A stretch of DNA of 64,000 bases. Source: Nocardiopsis sinuspersici (GTDB lineage Bacteria; Actinomycetota; Actinomycetes; Streptosporangiales; Streptosporangiaceae). The stretch lies in the NCBI GenBank assembly GCA_008638415.1, contig VWVT01000004.1, forward strand, positions 186,001 to 250,000, in the 5' to 3' direction. This document shows positions 1 to 8,857 of the stretch, piece after piece; the stretch's first letter is position 1; the number at the start of each line of letters is the position of its first letter. A program made the position numbers and the translations under genes. Below the pieces are notes generated by a model. The model made no database searches. It was not told the origin of the DNA and saw only the letters and a list, made by a program, of their open reading frames with translations.

Positions 1-1
1 C

Positions 2-2275
2 ATGTCCGACTACGGACACCCGCTACGGTTCGGCACCTTCGTCACACCCGCGGCGCAGGACCCCGACCGGGCCGTCACGCTCGCCGAGCTCACCGAGGCG
101 GCGGGCCTGGACCTGGCCACCTACCAGGACCATCCCTACAACCCCGCCTTCCTCGACACCTGGACCCTGCTCAGCTGGGTCGCCGCGCGCACCACCCGCC
201 TGCGGGTGTCGGCCAACGTGCTCAACCTCCCCCTGCGCCCGCCGGCGATGCTCGCCCGCTCCGCGGCCACCCTGGACCTGCTCTCCCACGGCCGGCTCGA
301 ACTCGCCCTGGGCGCCGGGGCCTTCTGGGACGGCATCGAGGCCATGGGCGTGGAGCGCCTCACCCCGCGCCAGGCCGTGGACGCCCTGAGCGAGGGCATC
401 GACGTCATCCGCGAGGTCTGGGACACCGACGCCCGCGGCGGCGTCCGCGTCGACGGCGACCACTACACCGTGCGCGGCATGAAGCGCGGCCCCGCGCCGG
501 CCCACCCCATCGGCATCAGCCTGGGCGCCTACAAGCCCCGCATGCTCCGCCTGGTCGGCGCCAAGGCCGACGGCTGGCTGCCCAGCCTGGGCTACCTCCG
601 GCCCGAGGACATGGCCGCCTCCAACCGCACCATCGACGAGGCCGCCCTGGCCGCCGGGCGCGACCCCCGCCAGATCCGCCGGATGCTCAACCTCGCCCAG
701 AGCGCCTTCCTGCCCACCGGCCGGGGCTTCCTGCAGGGGCCGCCCGAGCAGTGGGTCGAGGACCTGTTGCCCCTGGTCCTCGAACACGGGTACTCCACCT
801 TTCTCGTGGCCACCGACGACCCGCGCACCGTCCAGACCTTCGGCGCCGAGGTCGCCCCCGCGCTGAGGGAGGCCGTCGCGCGCGAGCGCGCCGACGCGGG
901 CACCGTCACCGGACCGGCCCGGGCCGCCGCCTCCCTGGCCGCGCGCCGTTCCGGTATCGACTACGACGCCGTTCCCGAGGACCTGCGCGACCACGCCGTC
1001 GAGCCCGGCGACCGCGCCTACGCCAAGGTGCGCCACGGGTACATGCAGAAGGGCTCCCCGGGCCTGGTGCTGCGGCCCGGCTCCGCCGAGCAGGTCGCCG
1101 AGGCCCTGGCCTACGGCCGCGCCCAGGAGGCCGACCTGCACGTGCGCAGCGGCGGCCACGGCATCAGCGGCCGCTCCACCGGTGACGGCGGTGTCGTCGT
1201 CGACCTGGCCAGGATGGACGGGGTCGAGGTCCTCGACGACGGCGCCGGCCTGGTCCGGCTCGGCGCGGGAGCCCGCTGGGGCGGGGTGGCCAAGGCCCTC
1301 GCCCCGTACGGCATGGCGATCAGCTCGGGCGACCACGGGGGCGTCGGTGTCGGGGGCCTGGCCACCACGGGCGGTCTGGGCTACATGGCCCGTGCCCACG
1401 GCCTGACCATCGACAACGTCACCGCGGTCGAGGTGGTCACCGCCGACGGCCGGATCCTGCGCGCCGACGCCGACCACCACCCCGACCTGTTCTGGGGGAT
1501 GCGCGGGGCGGGCGCCAACCTCGGTGTGCTCACCGCGGTCGAGGTCACGGCCGCGCCCGTGCGCGACGTCGTCCTCGGCCAGTTCGTCTACGACGCCACC
1601 GACACCGCGGCCTTCCTCCGGGCCTGGGGCGAGACCGCCGAGGCGGCGCCGCGCGAGGTCACCGCCTTCCTCACCATGGGTCCTGGGCGCGGCGGCGAGG
1701 GCCCCGTCGCCCAGGCCATGGTGGTCTACGCCGGTGAGGACACCGACCTCGCCGTCCGGGCCCTGGAGCCCTTCCTGGGGGTGGGTCCGGTCCTGGACCA
1801 GCGGGCCCAGCTCGCGCCCTACCCCGCGGTCCTGGTCGGCGCGGACGGGCCGCACCAGGGCCACGGGCTGCCCGAGTCGCGTTCGGGCCTGCTACGCCAC
1901 ATCACCCCGGAGGCCGCCGAGGGGATGGGGGAGATGCTCGCCTCGGGCGACGCGATGTTCATGCAGTTGCGCCAGGCGGGCGGCGCGGTCAACGACGTTC
2001 CGGCCGAGGCCACCGCCTACGCCCACCGGTCGCAGAACTTCTCGCTGGGGGTGATGACGGGGGCCCGGCGCGCCGCCGGGCTGGACACCCACTGGTCGGC
2101 CCTGGAGAAGCACCTGGAGGGCATGTACCTGAGTTTCGACACCCGTACCGGGCCCGAGGTCCTCGCGCGGGCCTTCCCCGAGCCGGTCCTCTCCAGGTTG
2201 CGCGCGCTCAAGGCCCAGTACGACCCGCACAACGTGTTCGACAAGAACTTCCCCGTCACGCCCGCCCGCGGCTAG
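2..2275 (+). CDS. Fused LLM-class flavin oxidoreductase / BBE-type FAD oxidoreductase
   Basis: This 757-residue protein joins two enzymes that are usually separate. Residues about 1-295 are a luciferase-like (LLM) TIM barrel, which in actinomycetes uses FMN or F420. Residues about 325-757 are a vanillyl-alcohol-oxidase-type FAD domain with a C-terminal berberine-bridge segment (YDPHNVFDKNF). The motif RSGGH carries the histidine (H386) that normally binds FAD covalently. The second attachment cysteine of bicovalent members is not seen, because that loop reads GDHGGVGVGG. The ATG at base 2 is the first possible start in the window, so a longer N-terminus cannot be excluded, but the LLM domain looks complete. 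The substrate is unknown. The fusion suggests two redox steps on one small molecule. Domain calls are firm; the joint function is inference. Confidence 0.88.
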   Translation: MSDYGHPLRFGTFVTPAAQDPDRAVTLAELTEAAGLDLATYQDHPYNPAFLDTWTLLSWVAARTTRLRVSANVLNLPLRPPAMLARSAATLDLLSHGRLELALGAGAFWDGIEAMGVERLTPRQAVDALSEGIDVIREVWDTDARGGVRVDGDHYTVRGMKRGPAPAHPIGISLGAYKPRMLRLVGAKADGWLPSLGYLRPEDMAASNRTIDEAALAAGRDPRQIRRMLNLAQSAFLPTGRGFLQGPPEQWVEDLLPLVLEHGYSTFLVATDDPRTVQTFGAEVAPALREAVARERADAGTVTGPARAAASLAARRSGIDYDAVPEDLRDHAVEPGDRAYAKVRHGYMQKGSPGLVLRPGSAEQVAEALAYGRAQEADLHVRSGGHGISGRSTGDGGVVVDLARMDGVEVLDDGAGLVRLGAGARWGGVAKALAPYGMAISSGDHGGVGVGGLATTGGLGYMARAHGLTIDNVTAVEVVTADGRILRADADHHPDLFWGMRGAGANLGVLTAVEVTAAPVRDVVLGQFVYDATDTAAFLRAWGETAEAAPREVTAFLTMGPGRGGEGPVAQAMVVYAGEDTDLAVRALEPFLGVGPVLDQRAQLAPYPAVLVGADGPHQGHGLPESRSGLLRHITPEAAEGMGEMLASGDAMFMQLRQAGGAVNDVPAEATAYAHRSQNFSLGVMTGARRAAGLDTHWSALEKHLEGMYLSFDTRTGPEVLARAFPEPVLSRLRALKAQYDPHNVFDKNFPVTPARG

Positions 2276-2304
2276 GGCGTGTTCTCTTGAGGCTGTGCCG
2301 TGCC

Positions 2305-2470
2305 TCGCCTCGTGCCCGGACGCCGAAGGCACGGGAGCCCCCGGTCCCCGCGGGTGCGCCCGCTCCCACCCCACGGGCGCACCCGCGGGGCCTGCGGCAA
2401 CCCCGTCGGCGCCCTCGCCGCCCCCAGCGGCGCAGGACCGAGTCCACCGGACGGACCCCGGGCGGCGTTC
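2305..2470. repeat. Intergenic repeat, copy 1 (inverted copy near 63.04-63.15 kb)
   Basis: The stretch around 2391-2466 matches the reverse complement of about 63042-63117 at roughly nine bases in ten over a 66-base core. A weaker match extends on the outer side (CTCGTGCCCGG-type words). It lies between the oxidoreductase and the kinase and codes for nothing convincing. The rest of the gap (2276-2789) holds a short AT-richer stretch at about 2540-2610 that may contain the kinase promoter. Confidence 0.7.
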
Positions 2471-2789
2471 CTCGGGCCGTCGGATCCGCACTTCCCAGGC
2501 CGCCCTTCGCATCGCTTTCACTTGGCAGCCGAAGATGCGAAGTTCCTAAGGGTATTTAATTCTTGTAGTGATCGGCCCGGATATGTCTGTTGGCTGATTT
2601 TGATGAGTCCTCTGCGCGCATGCCTCGCTGAAAGGGTACCAGGGCATCGTCCGTGGTGCCGGTAACGCGAAACCAATACGGGGAACAAGGCATCTCTCCG
2701 GCCAGGTGCAGTGGTTCACTGGAACCCGGCATCAGCCCGAATCCCTAGTCGAGAGACATTCCGTGCTTCCCACGCCCAGGCCCTCGTCG

Positions 2790-5018
2790 ATGGCGTCCCT
2801 GCATCCCTCGGATCCGCGTACCATTCACTCCTTTCACATCAGAGGACGTCTCGGTGCGGGCGGGATGGGAGTGGTCTACGCGGCGACCACCCCTGAGGGG
2901 CGGTGGGTCGCGGTCAAGGTGATACGCCCGGAGCTCGCCGCCGATCCCGCCTTCCGGAACCGGTTCTCCCGTGAGGCCGAGCTGCTGAGCCGGATCAGGT
3001 CGCCGTGCATCGCTTCGGTCCTGGACTTCGACACCCGGGCGGACCAGCCCTGGCTCGCCACCGAGTACCTGTCCGGTCCCACCCTCTCCCAGGAGGTCCT
3101 CGACAACGGACCGCTGCCCCTGCCCCGGGCGAGGGCGGTGGCCGTGAGCATCGCCGGGGCCGTCGCGACCATCCACGCCGCCGGTGTCGTCCACCGGGAC
3201 CTCAAGCCGGCCAACGTGATCCTGGCGCCGGACGGACCCAGGGTGCTCGACTTCGGGATCGCCCGCACCGTGGACGGAACCTCCCTCACGCGCACGGGCG
3301 GTGTGGTCGGCTCTCCCGGATGGATGAGTCCGGAACGGTTCCGCGGGTGCGCCGGACCGGAGTCGGACGTCTTCGGGTGGGGCGGCCTGGTGGTGTACGC
3401 CATGACCGGGCGCCCGCCCTTCGGAACCGGGTCGGCCGAGGAGCTGATGTTCCGGCTGTTCAACGAGGAACCCGACACCAGTGGGGTGCCGGAGGAGCTA
3501 CGGGGGATCGTCACCCGGTCCATGGCGAAGAACCCCGCGAAGAGACCCACCGCGGTCGAACTGGTACGGCGACTGTCCGCCGGAACCGGGCTGGAGCCCA
3601 CATCGCCGGGCGGGGCGACGACGACCGCCGTTCCTCCCGTCGGGCGGCACCGGACGTCCCCGCCCGCCCCTGGCTCCGTGACGGCTCCTCCGACGGTGAC
3701 CGGCGCCCCGGGGCCGGCGGAGGTCCGAAGGCGCGCGGGCCGGATGCTCGGAGCGGCGGCCGCCGCGGTACTGCTGGTGGGAGGCGTCGGTGGCTGGTCG
3801 GTCGGGGACGGCCCCGGTCCCGCCCCGGTGGATCCGGGACACCACGGTGAGCCGCTCGGCCTTGGAATCCTCGTCCCCCACACAAGCGAAACGTTCCCGT
3901 TCGACTCTCCTCAACAACTCGGGGCCGAGTTGGCGATTGCCCAGGTCAACGCGGCGGGAGGGGTGCTCGGACAGGACATACCCGACATCGTCGTGGGCGA
4001 TGAGGGCGGGGATCCGGATGTGGCCGTCGCCTCCGCGAACGAACTGGTGGCCCAGAACGTCAGTGCGGTCATCGGTCCCACCTCGCCCGGAATGGTATGG
4101 GCGACCTGGGAGACGATCACCCGGAGCGGAATGGTCCATTGTTCGGCTCTGGACGCGGCAACGGATATGGAGGTGCCAGGACACGGAGGCCTGTACTTCC
4201 GCACAACGCCGTCCTCCGCGATGACCGCGCGGGCTCTGGCCCGGAAAATCGACGAGAACGGCCACCGGGAAGTCGCCGTGGTGGCTCACAGCCACGACCA
4301 CAGCGGGGATTTCATGTCCTCCGTCCTTGGCGAGCTGGACGCACGGGGAATGCGGTCGAGTTCCGTCATCGTCTCCGAATCGGTGATTCCGGTTCCCGCC
4401 ATGGCCATGGACGGTGCCGGTTTCCTGGGTGAGGAGGTCGACGCCGTCGCGATCGGTGACCTTGAGGAGAGAGGCATGTTCGTCTCCGGCCTTCTGGCCT
4501 CGAAGCGCACCGGCGACCAGATCTACCTCACCGGCGGAGTGCACGACCTCAACACACCCTCGGAGGAGCTCGACGGAGTCACGGGCATCGCTCCGGGCTT
4601 CGAGGCTCCCGCGTTCGAGCAGCGACTGCTGTCAGCGTCTGAGGCGGGGCTGCTGAGCGGACCGTTCGATCCCTTCGAGCCGGGAGCGGTCGAATCCGCG
4701 GCGCATGCCTTCGACTGTGTCACCACGATCGCACTCGCGGCCGAGGCGGCCGGTGACACCGCCCCGGCGGCGATCGCCGACCACATGGCACACGTGGCCG
4801 ACGACGGCACACCCTGCACCGGCTTCGCCGCCTGCTCCGGCCTTCTCCGCAGAGGCGGGGAGATCGACTACCAGGGTGTGAGCGGGCCGATCGCGTGGGA
4901 CGACAACGGGGACCTCACCGCCGCCGGCTTCGAGATCTCCCGATGGGACGGGGAAGACGTGGAGTCCGAGTACACCGTGGTGGACTTCGGCTCCCAGCCG
5001 ACCCGCGAGGTGAGGTGA
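2790..5018 (+). CDS. Membrane Ser/Thr protein kinase with type I periplasmic-binding-like sensor
   Basis: The N-terminal PknB-type kinase domain (about residues 14-265) has the Gly loop GRLGAGGMGVVY, Lys43 in VAVKV, HRDLKPAN with Asp137, and DFG at 154-156, so it should be active. A Pro/Thr-rich juxtamembrane linker and one hydrophobic helix (about 319-337) follow. The external part (about 345-742) has the look of a branched-chain amino-acid/ANF-type binding protein (LGILVPHTSE, AIAQVNAAGG, VSAVIGPTSP). The likely role is phosphorylation of cytoplasmic targets when an extracellular ligand binds. ATG 2790 is preferred because relatives begin M-x-x-L-x-x-x-DP directly before the kinase domain. 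GTG 2763 has a better Shine-Dalgarno sequence and would add nine residues. No receptor partner is encoded nearby. The ligand is unknown. Confidence 0.9.
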   Translation: MASLHPSDPRTIHSFHIRGRLGAGGMGVVYAATTPEGRWVAVKVIRPELAADPAFRNRFSREAELLSRIRSPCIASVLDFDTRADQPWLATEYLSGPTLSQEVLDNGPLPLPRARAVAVSIAGAVATIHAAGVVHRDLKPANVILAPDGPRVLDFGIARTVDGTSLTRTGGVVGSPGWMSPERFRGCAGPESDVFGWGGLVVYAMTGRPPFGTGSAEELMFRLFNEEPDTSGVPEELRGIVTRSMAKNPAKRPTAVELVRRLSAGTGLEPTSPGGATTTAVPPVGRHRTSPPAPGSVTAPPTVTGAPGPAEVRRRAGRMLGAAAAAVLLVGGVGGWSVGDGPGPAPVDPGHHGEPLGLGILVPHTSETFPFDSPQQLGAELAIAQVNAAGGVLGQDIPDIVVGDEGGDPDVAVASANELVAQNVSAVIGPTSPGMVWATWETITRSGMVHCSALDAATDMEVPGHGGLYFRTTPSSAMTARALARKIDENGHREVAVVAHSHDHSGDFMSSVLGELDARGMRSSSVIVSESVIPVPAMAMDGAGFLGEEVDAVAIGDLEERGMFVSGLLASKRTGDQIYLTGGVHDLNTPSEELDGVTGIAPGFEAPAFEQRLLSASEAGLLSGPFDPFEPGAVESAAHAFDCVTTIALAAEAAGDTAPAAIADHMAHVADDGTPCTGFAACSGLLRRGGEIDYQGVSGPIAWDDNGDLTAAGFEISRWDGEDVESEYTVVDFGSQPTREVR

Positions 5019-5074
5019 GCGGGTACTGGAACGCCGTGCGGCGGGTGGGTGTCCGCCGGGACGCGCCTGACAGC

Positions 5075-5135
5075 GATGATCTTGCTCCGGGTGGCACTCC
5101 CGACCGCCGACAGTGCCACTGGGAGCAAGATCATC
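5075..5135. terminator. Bidirectional hairpin terminator between convergent genes
   Basis: Arms GATGATCTTGCTCC (5075-5088) and its exact complement (5122-5135) extend inward by a further ten bases with about one mismatch, leaving a loop of about 13 bases. The hairpin sits between the kinase stop and the stop of the aldo/keto reductase. It shares the word CAAGATCATCC with the hairpin at 62941-63000. Confidence 0.8.
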
Positions 5136-5143
5136 CCGTCGGG

Positions 5144-6097
5144 TCAGCGCTCGGGGCGCGCCGTGGCGTCGTCGAGGGCGTCGCGGATCTTGGGCGGCAG
5201 TTCCACGCCCTCCACGCCCAGGATCTCCTCCAACTGGGCGAGGGTGCGCGGTCCGACCACCGCCGCCGCCACGCCCTCCTGGTCGCGTGCCCAGCTCAAC
5301 GCCACCGCCAGCGGCGACACCCCCAGCCCCTCGGCCGCCGTGCACACCGACTCCACCACCCGGCGGCTGCGGTCGTCCAGGTAGGGCTCCACGTACGGCG
5401 CCATGTGCGGGAACGCCGCACGCGAGTCCGGCGGCGTCCCGTTGCGGTACTTGGCGCTGAGCACCCCCCGGCCCAGCGGCGACCACGCGATCACGTGCGC
5501 CCCGGACGAGGCCGCGGCGGGGCGCAGCCCGTGGTCGGCGCCGCGGTTGAGCAGCGAGTACTCGGTGCCCACGCTCACCAGCGGCACACGTCCGGGCTGC
5601 GCGCGCTGCCAGGTGGCCAGGGACGCGAACTGCCACGCCTCCAGGTTCCCGGTGCCCACGTAGCGGGCCTTGCCCGACGCCACGGCGGTCTCCATCGCGG
5701 CCAGCGACTCCTCCGCCGGGGTGGCCGGGTCGAACACGTGCAACTGCCACAGGTCCACGTAGTCGGTCCGCAGGCGCCGCAGCGAGGCGTCCAGGGAGGC
5801 CAGCAGGTGCTTTCGGGAGGCGTCCACCGGGCGGTAGCCCTCGGGGGTGTGGCCGCTCTTGGTGGCCACCACCACGTCCTCGCGGCGTACCGAGTCGTGC
5901 AGCAGCCGCCCCAGGATCCGCTCGCTCTGGCCGCCGGTGTAGATGTCCGCGGTGTCCACGAGCGTGCCGCCCGCGTCGACGAACGCGGTGAGCTGCTGCC
6001 CGGCCTCCTCCTCGGAGGTGTCCTTTCCCCAGGTCATCGTGCCGAGAGCGGTACGAGAGATCCAGAGCCCTGATCTGCCCACCTGTCGCTGTTCCAT
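5144..6097 (-). CDS. Aldo/keto reductase
   Basis: A 317-residue cytosolic NADPH-dependent reductase of carbonyl compounds. It has the (beta/alpha)8 AKR pattern: DTADIYTGGQSE with the catalytic Asp and Tyr, VATKSGH with the Lys, WQLHVFD with the His, and the C-terminal NADPH-binding region AAAVVGPRTLAQLEE. The ATG at 6097 directly precedes the family's first strand (QVGRSGLWIS). The upstream in-frame extension is non-family sequence. It converges with the kinase gene across a hairpin and diverges from the phosphatase gene, with about 220 bases between them. The physiological substrate cannot be told from sequence. Confidence 0.93.
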   Translation of the reverse strand: MEQRQVGRSGLWISRTALGTMTWGKDTSEEEAGQQLTAFVDAGGTLVDTADIYTGGQSERILGRLLHDSVRREDVVVATKSGHTPEGYRPVDASRKHLLASLDASLRRLRTDYVDLWQLHVFDPATPAEESLAAMETAVASGKARYVGTGNLEAWQFASLATWQRAQPGRVPLVSVGTEYSLLNRGADHGLRPAAASSGAHVIAWSPLGRGVLSAKYRNGTPPDSRAAFPHMAPYVEPYLDDRSRRVVESVCTAAEGLGVSPLAVALSWARDQEGVAAAVVGPRTLAQLEEILGVEGVELPPKIRDALDDATARPER

Positions 6098-6314
6098 GCG
6101 GCGGAGAGTACCGTGTCCGTCCGACGGCGTCCCAGGACACACCCTGGCCGTGTACCGTCGGCGCGGCCCTGACCAGGGTGTTCTCCGCGACCGGGGCCGG
6201 AGGTGGCCGTTGGGACCTGGTGGCCCGGTCGGTGCGCACCGGTCCCGGTGCGGGACCGAAACCGGGGCCCGCCCTACCGCCCCCCGCGCCCGGTGCGGGC
6301 CTACCCTGGTGCCC

Positions 6315-7142
6315 ATGGCGACACCCGCAGCATCCCAGGACACCCCTTCCACTCCTGAGGCGGTCACCCTCATCCTCGTCCGGCACGGGATGACCGACGT
6401 CACCGGTCCCCGCCTCGCCGGGCGCGCCGAGGGCGTCCACCTCAACGACACCGGCCGCGCCCAGGCCGCCGACCTGGCCGCGCGCCTGGACGGACTGCGC
6501 CCGGCCGTTCTGGTCTCCAGCCCGCTCGAACGCTGCCAGGAGACCGCCGGGGCCGTCGCGGAGCGGCTCGGCGTCCCCGTCACCACGGACGAGCGCTTCA
6601 TCGAGTGCGACTACGGCTCCTGGACCGGCCGCGGTATCGGCGAACTGTCCGAGGAGCCCCTGTGGCGCGTCGTGCAGGACCACCCCAGCGCCGTCCGCTT
6701 CCCCGGGGGCGAGGCCCTGGCCGCCTCCTCCGCGCGCGCGGTCGAGGCCGTCCGCGACTGGAACAGCCGCCTGCTCCTGGCCTCGCCGGCCCCCTCCGCC
6801 GGTCCCGCTCCGACCGCCGGGGCCGAAGCCGCCGCCGCGCCCCCGCCTCCGCCCGTGTACGTGGTGTGCAGCCACGGCGACATCATCAAGTCGATCGTCG
6901 CCGACGCCCTCGGCATCCACCTGGACCTCTTCCAGCGCCTGCGCGTGGACCCCTGTTCGATCACCTCCATCACCTACACGCGCACCCGTCCCTTCCTCAA
7001 CAAGCTCAACGACACCGGCGAGAGCCTGGCCGCCAGCCTGCCCACCCCGGCCGAGGCCGGAGGTGACGCGGTCGTCGGCGGCGGTGCCGGTTCGCAGGAG
7101 CCTCCCGCCGTGTACCAGGAGCCCGCGGCCGACGCCTCCTGA
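6315..7142 (+). CDS. Histidine phosphatase of the MSMEG_4193 type
   Basis: A 275-residue phosphoglycerate-mutase-like phosphatase. LVRHGMTD holds the catalytic RHG (about 23-25), SSPLERCQET the second phosphate-binding Arg, and VCSHGDIIKS the second catalytic His. An Ala/Pro-rich insert lies at about 157-178 and the C-terminus is low-complexity. The family is typical of actinobacteria, where it travels with the next two genes (DUF3090 and the SCO1664 family). I infer that the three form one functional unit. In other genomes this unit often lies next to mycothiol genes, but no mshC is visible here. The upstream in-frame extension is discarded in favour of ATG 6315. Confidence 0.9.
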   Translation: MATPAASQDTPSTPEAVTLILVRHGMTDVTGPRLAGRAEGVHLNDTGRAQAADLAARLDGLRPAVLVSSPLERCQETAGAVAERLGVPVTTDERFIECDYGSWTGRGIGELSEEPLWRVVQDHPSAVRFPGGEALAASSARAVEAVRDWNSRLLLASPAPSAGPAPTAGAEAAAAPPPPPVYVVCSHGDIIKSIVADALGIHLDLFQRLRVDPCSITSITYTRTRPFLNKLNDTGESLAASLPTPAEAGGDAVVGGGAGSQEPPAVYQEPAADAS

Positions 7143-7327
7143 AGGGGGCCGGCCGCGGGTGGACCGCCGCGAGGCCCCGGCCCGGCGGCCCGCTCCGCGG
7201 GAACGGCCCGGGCCCCGGCCGGAGGCGTCGGTGACACGTGGGAGGGATCCTGATCCCGCGATCCCGGCTCACCAGCGCGTCCGGGAGGTTTGGCGCCGGA
7301 CCGTCCGTATCCCGTAAGGTTCTTTGC

Positions 7328-7909
7328 ATGCCCGTCTTTCAGTTCAATCCGCCGGAGCGGTTCGTCGCCGGAACCGTGGGCCAGCCGGGAGACCGCACCT
7401 TCTTCCTCCAAGCCGTGGGCGAGGGGCGCATCACCAGCGCGGTGCTGGAGAAGGCGCAGGTCGAGGCGCTCGCCACCCGCATCGAGGAACTACTGGAAGA
7501 GGTGCACCGGCGCTTCGGCTCCCCGCCGGAGGACGTCGTCGAGCCCGAGGACGAGGACCCTCTGGAGCAGCCCATCGAACAGGACTTCCGGGTCGGCACG
7601 CTCGCCCTGGCCTGGGACGCAGAGGCCGCACGCGTGATCATCGAGGCCCAGGAGATCGACGAGACCGCCGCTGAGGACCTGGTCGAGGACGACGAGGAGG
7701 AACTGGAGGTCTTCGCCGAGGAGGCCCCCGCCCACCGCGACGTCCTGCGCGTCTACCTGACCCCCGGCGCCGCCCGCGCCTTCGCCGCACGCGCGCTGAA
7801 GGTGGTCTCCGCCGGACGGCCGGACTGTCCGCTGTGCGGACGCCCGCTCGATCCCGCCGGCCACGTCTGCCCGCGCCAGAACGGCTACCGTCCGGACAGC
7901 CTCGTCTGA
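7328..7909 (+). CDS. DUF3090 family protein with C-terminal zinc ribbon
   Basis: A 193-residue protein beginning MPVFQFNPPERFVAGTVGQ, the hallmark of the actinobacterial DUF3090 family. It has a mid-region acidic segment (DLVEDDEEELEVF) and ends with a CPLCGRPLDPAGHVC motif, a plausible zinc site. The biochemical function of the family is not established. It is the second gene of the conserved three-gene cluster, about 185 bases after the phosphatase gene and 55 bases before the SCO1664-type gene. GC-rich sequence in the gap shows no clear terminator, so co-transcription is possible. Confidence 0.9.
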   Translation: MPVFQFNPPERFVAGTVGQPGDRTFFLQAVGEGRITSAVLEKAQVEALATRIEELLEEVHRRFGSPPEDVVEPEDEDPLEQPIEQDFRVGTLALAWDAEAARVIIEAQEIDETAAEDLVEDDEEELEVFAEEAPAHRDVLRVYLTPGAARAFAARALKVVSAGRPDCPLCGRPLDPAGHVCPRQNGYRPDSLV

Positions 7910-7964
7910 GCCGGATGGGGACGACACCGGCGGGCCTTCGCGCACGCACACCCGGGAGCCCGCG

Positions 7965-8717
7965 ATGACGGACACCGCCGACGCCTTCGACGGCCTCAGC
8001 CCGGCCGTCGGGCTCGACCTGCTCCGCACCGGTGAACTCACCGTGGAGGGGCGGCTGACCGTCGCCTCCAACACCACCCTGTACTGCACCGTCTCCGACG
8101 GCGTCCGCTCCGCCGCGTGCGTGTACAAGCCGGTGGCGGGGGAGCGCCCGCTGTGGGACTTCCCCGACGGGACCCTGGCCGGGCGCGAGGTCAGCGCCTA
8201 CGCCGTCTCCGAGGCCCTGGGCTGGGCGGTCGTCCCGCCCACGGTCCACCGCGAGGGCCCGTTCGGCGAGGGTATGGTGCAGTTGTGGGTGCACGGTGAC
8301 GCCACCGTCGACCTGGTCGACCTGTCCCGGCGGACCGACGACGCGGCCCTGCGCCGCATGGCGGTCTTCGACGCGGTTATCAACAACTCCGACCGTAAGA
8401 TCGGCCACCTGCTGCCCACCCCCGGCGGCCACCTGTACGGCTGCGACCACGGCGTCTCCTTCGCCGAGGAGTACAAGCTGCGCACCGTGCTGTGGCAGTG
8501 GCAGGGGCAGCCGCTGCCCGAGGAGGCCGTGGAGGCGCTGTCAGCGGTGCGCGTCCGGCTCAGGGAACCCGACAGCGTCCTGTCCCGGGAGCTGGCCCTG
8601 CACCTGACGGGCCCGGAGGCCTACGCTGTGCGCAACCGGGTGGACCTGCTCATCGACCACGGCATCCACCCCTACCCGGCGCCGGACTGGCCCGCCGTGC
8701 CCTGGCCGCCGATCTGA
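7965..8717 (+). CDS. SCO1664 family protein (kinase-like fold)
   Basis: This 250-residue actinobacterial protein follows DUF3090. Segments such as [31 protein letters not shown] and [13 protein letters not shown] resemble the ATP-binding and catalytic loops of the PI3/4-kinase-like fold: a Lys in the V-Y-K-P strand, N-x-D-R-K in the loop, and D-H-G in place of DFG. It could therefore be a small-molecule or protein kinase, but that is inference from motifs. Its position makes it the probable partner of the DUF3090 protein and the histidine phosphatase. Confidence 0.88.
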   Translation: MTDTADAFDGLSPAVGLDLLRTGELTVEGRLTVASNTTLYCTVSDGVRSAACVYKPVAGERPLWDFPDGTLAGREVSAYAVSEALGWAVVPPTVHREGPFGEGMVQLWVHGDATVDLVDLSRRTDDAALRRMAVFDAVINNSDRKIGHLLPTPGGHLYGCDHGVSFAEEYKLRTVLWQWQGQPLPEEAVEALSAVRVRLREPDSVLSRELALHLTGPEAYAVRNRVDLLIDHGIHPYPAPDWPAVPWPPI

Positions 8718-8815
8718 GCCCTCCCCGGCCACCGCCCGGTCCCTCGCCCCCGGCCACCGCTGCGTACCATGGCCGCCGATCCGGTGTGAGGATACTCAAC
8801 TACCGGGAGGTAACA

Positions 8816-8857
8816 ATGGCGTGCCCGTCGCCCCGGACGGCACAATGGGGCACGTGA
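8816..8857 (+). CDS. Possible 13-codon leader ORF
   Basis: ATG 8816 lies five bases after a strong GGGAGG. It starts a 13-residue frame ([13 protein letters not shown]) that stops at TGA 8855-8857. That stop overlaps a GTG (8854) in the reading frame of the downstream HAD phosphatase, giving a GTGA junction. If translated, it would couple ribosomes into the HAD gene. It may equally be chance, with the same ribosome-binding site serving GTG 8821. Confidence 0.3.
   Translation: MACPSPRTAQWGT

Noticed and set aside
23..1864. Very long open frame on the minus strand opposite the fused oxidoreductase
   Set aside because: Its composition is Gly/Val/Asp/His-rich antisense translation typical of high-GC genes; the plus frame has clear domains throughout.
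4632..6920. Long minus-strand frame spanning several genes
   Set aside because: It crosses the kinase, the hairpin, the aldo/keto reductase and the phosphatase with no domain of its own; a shadow of real genes.
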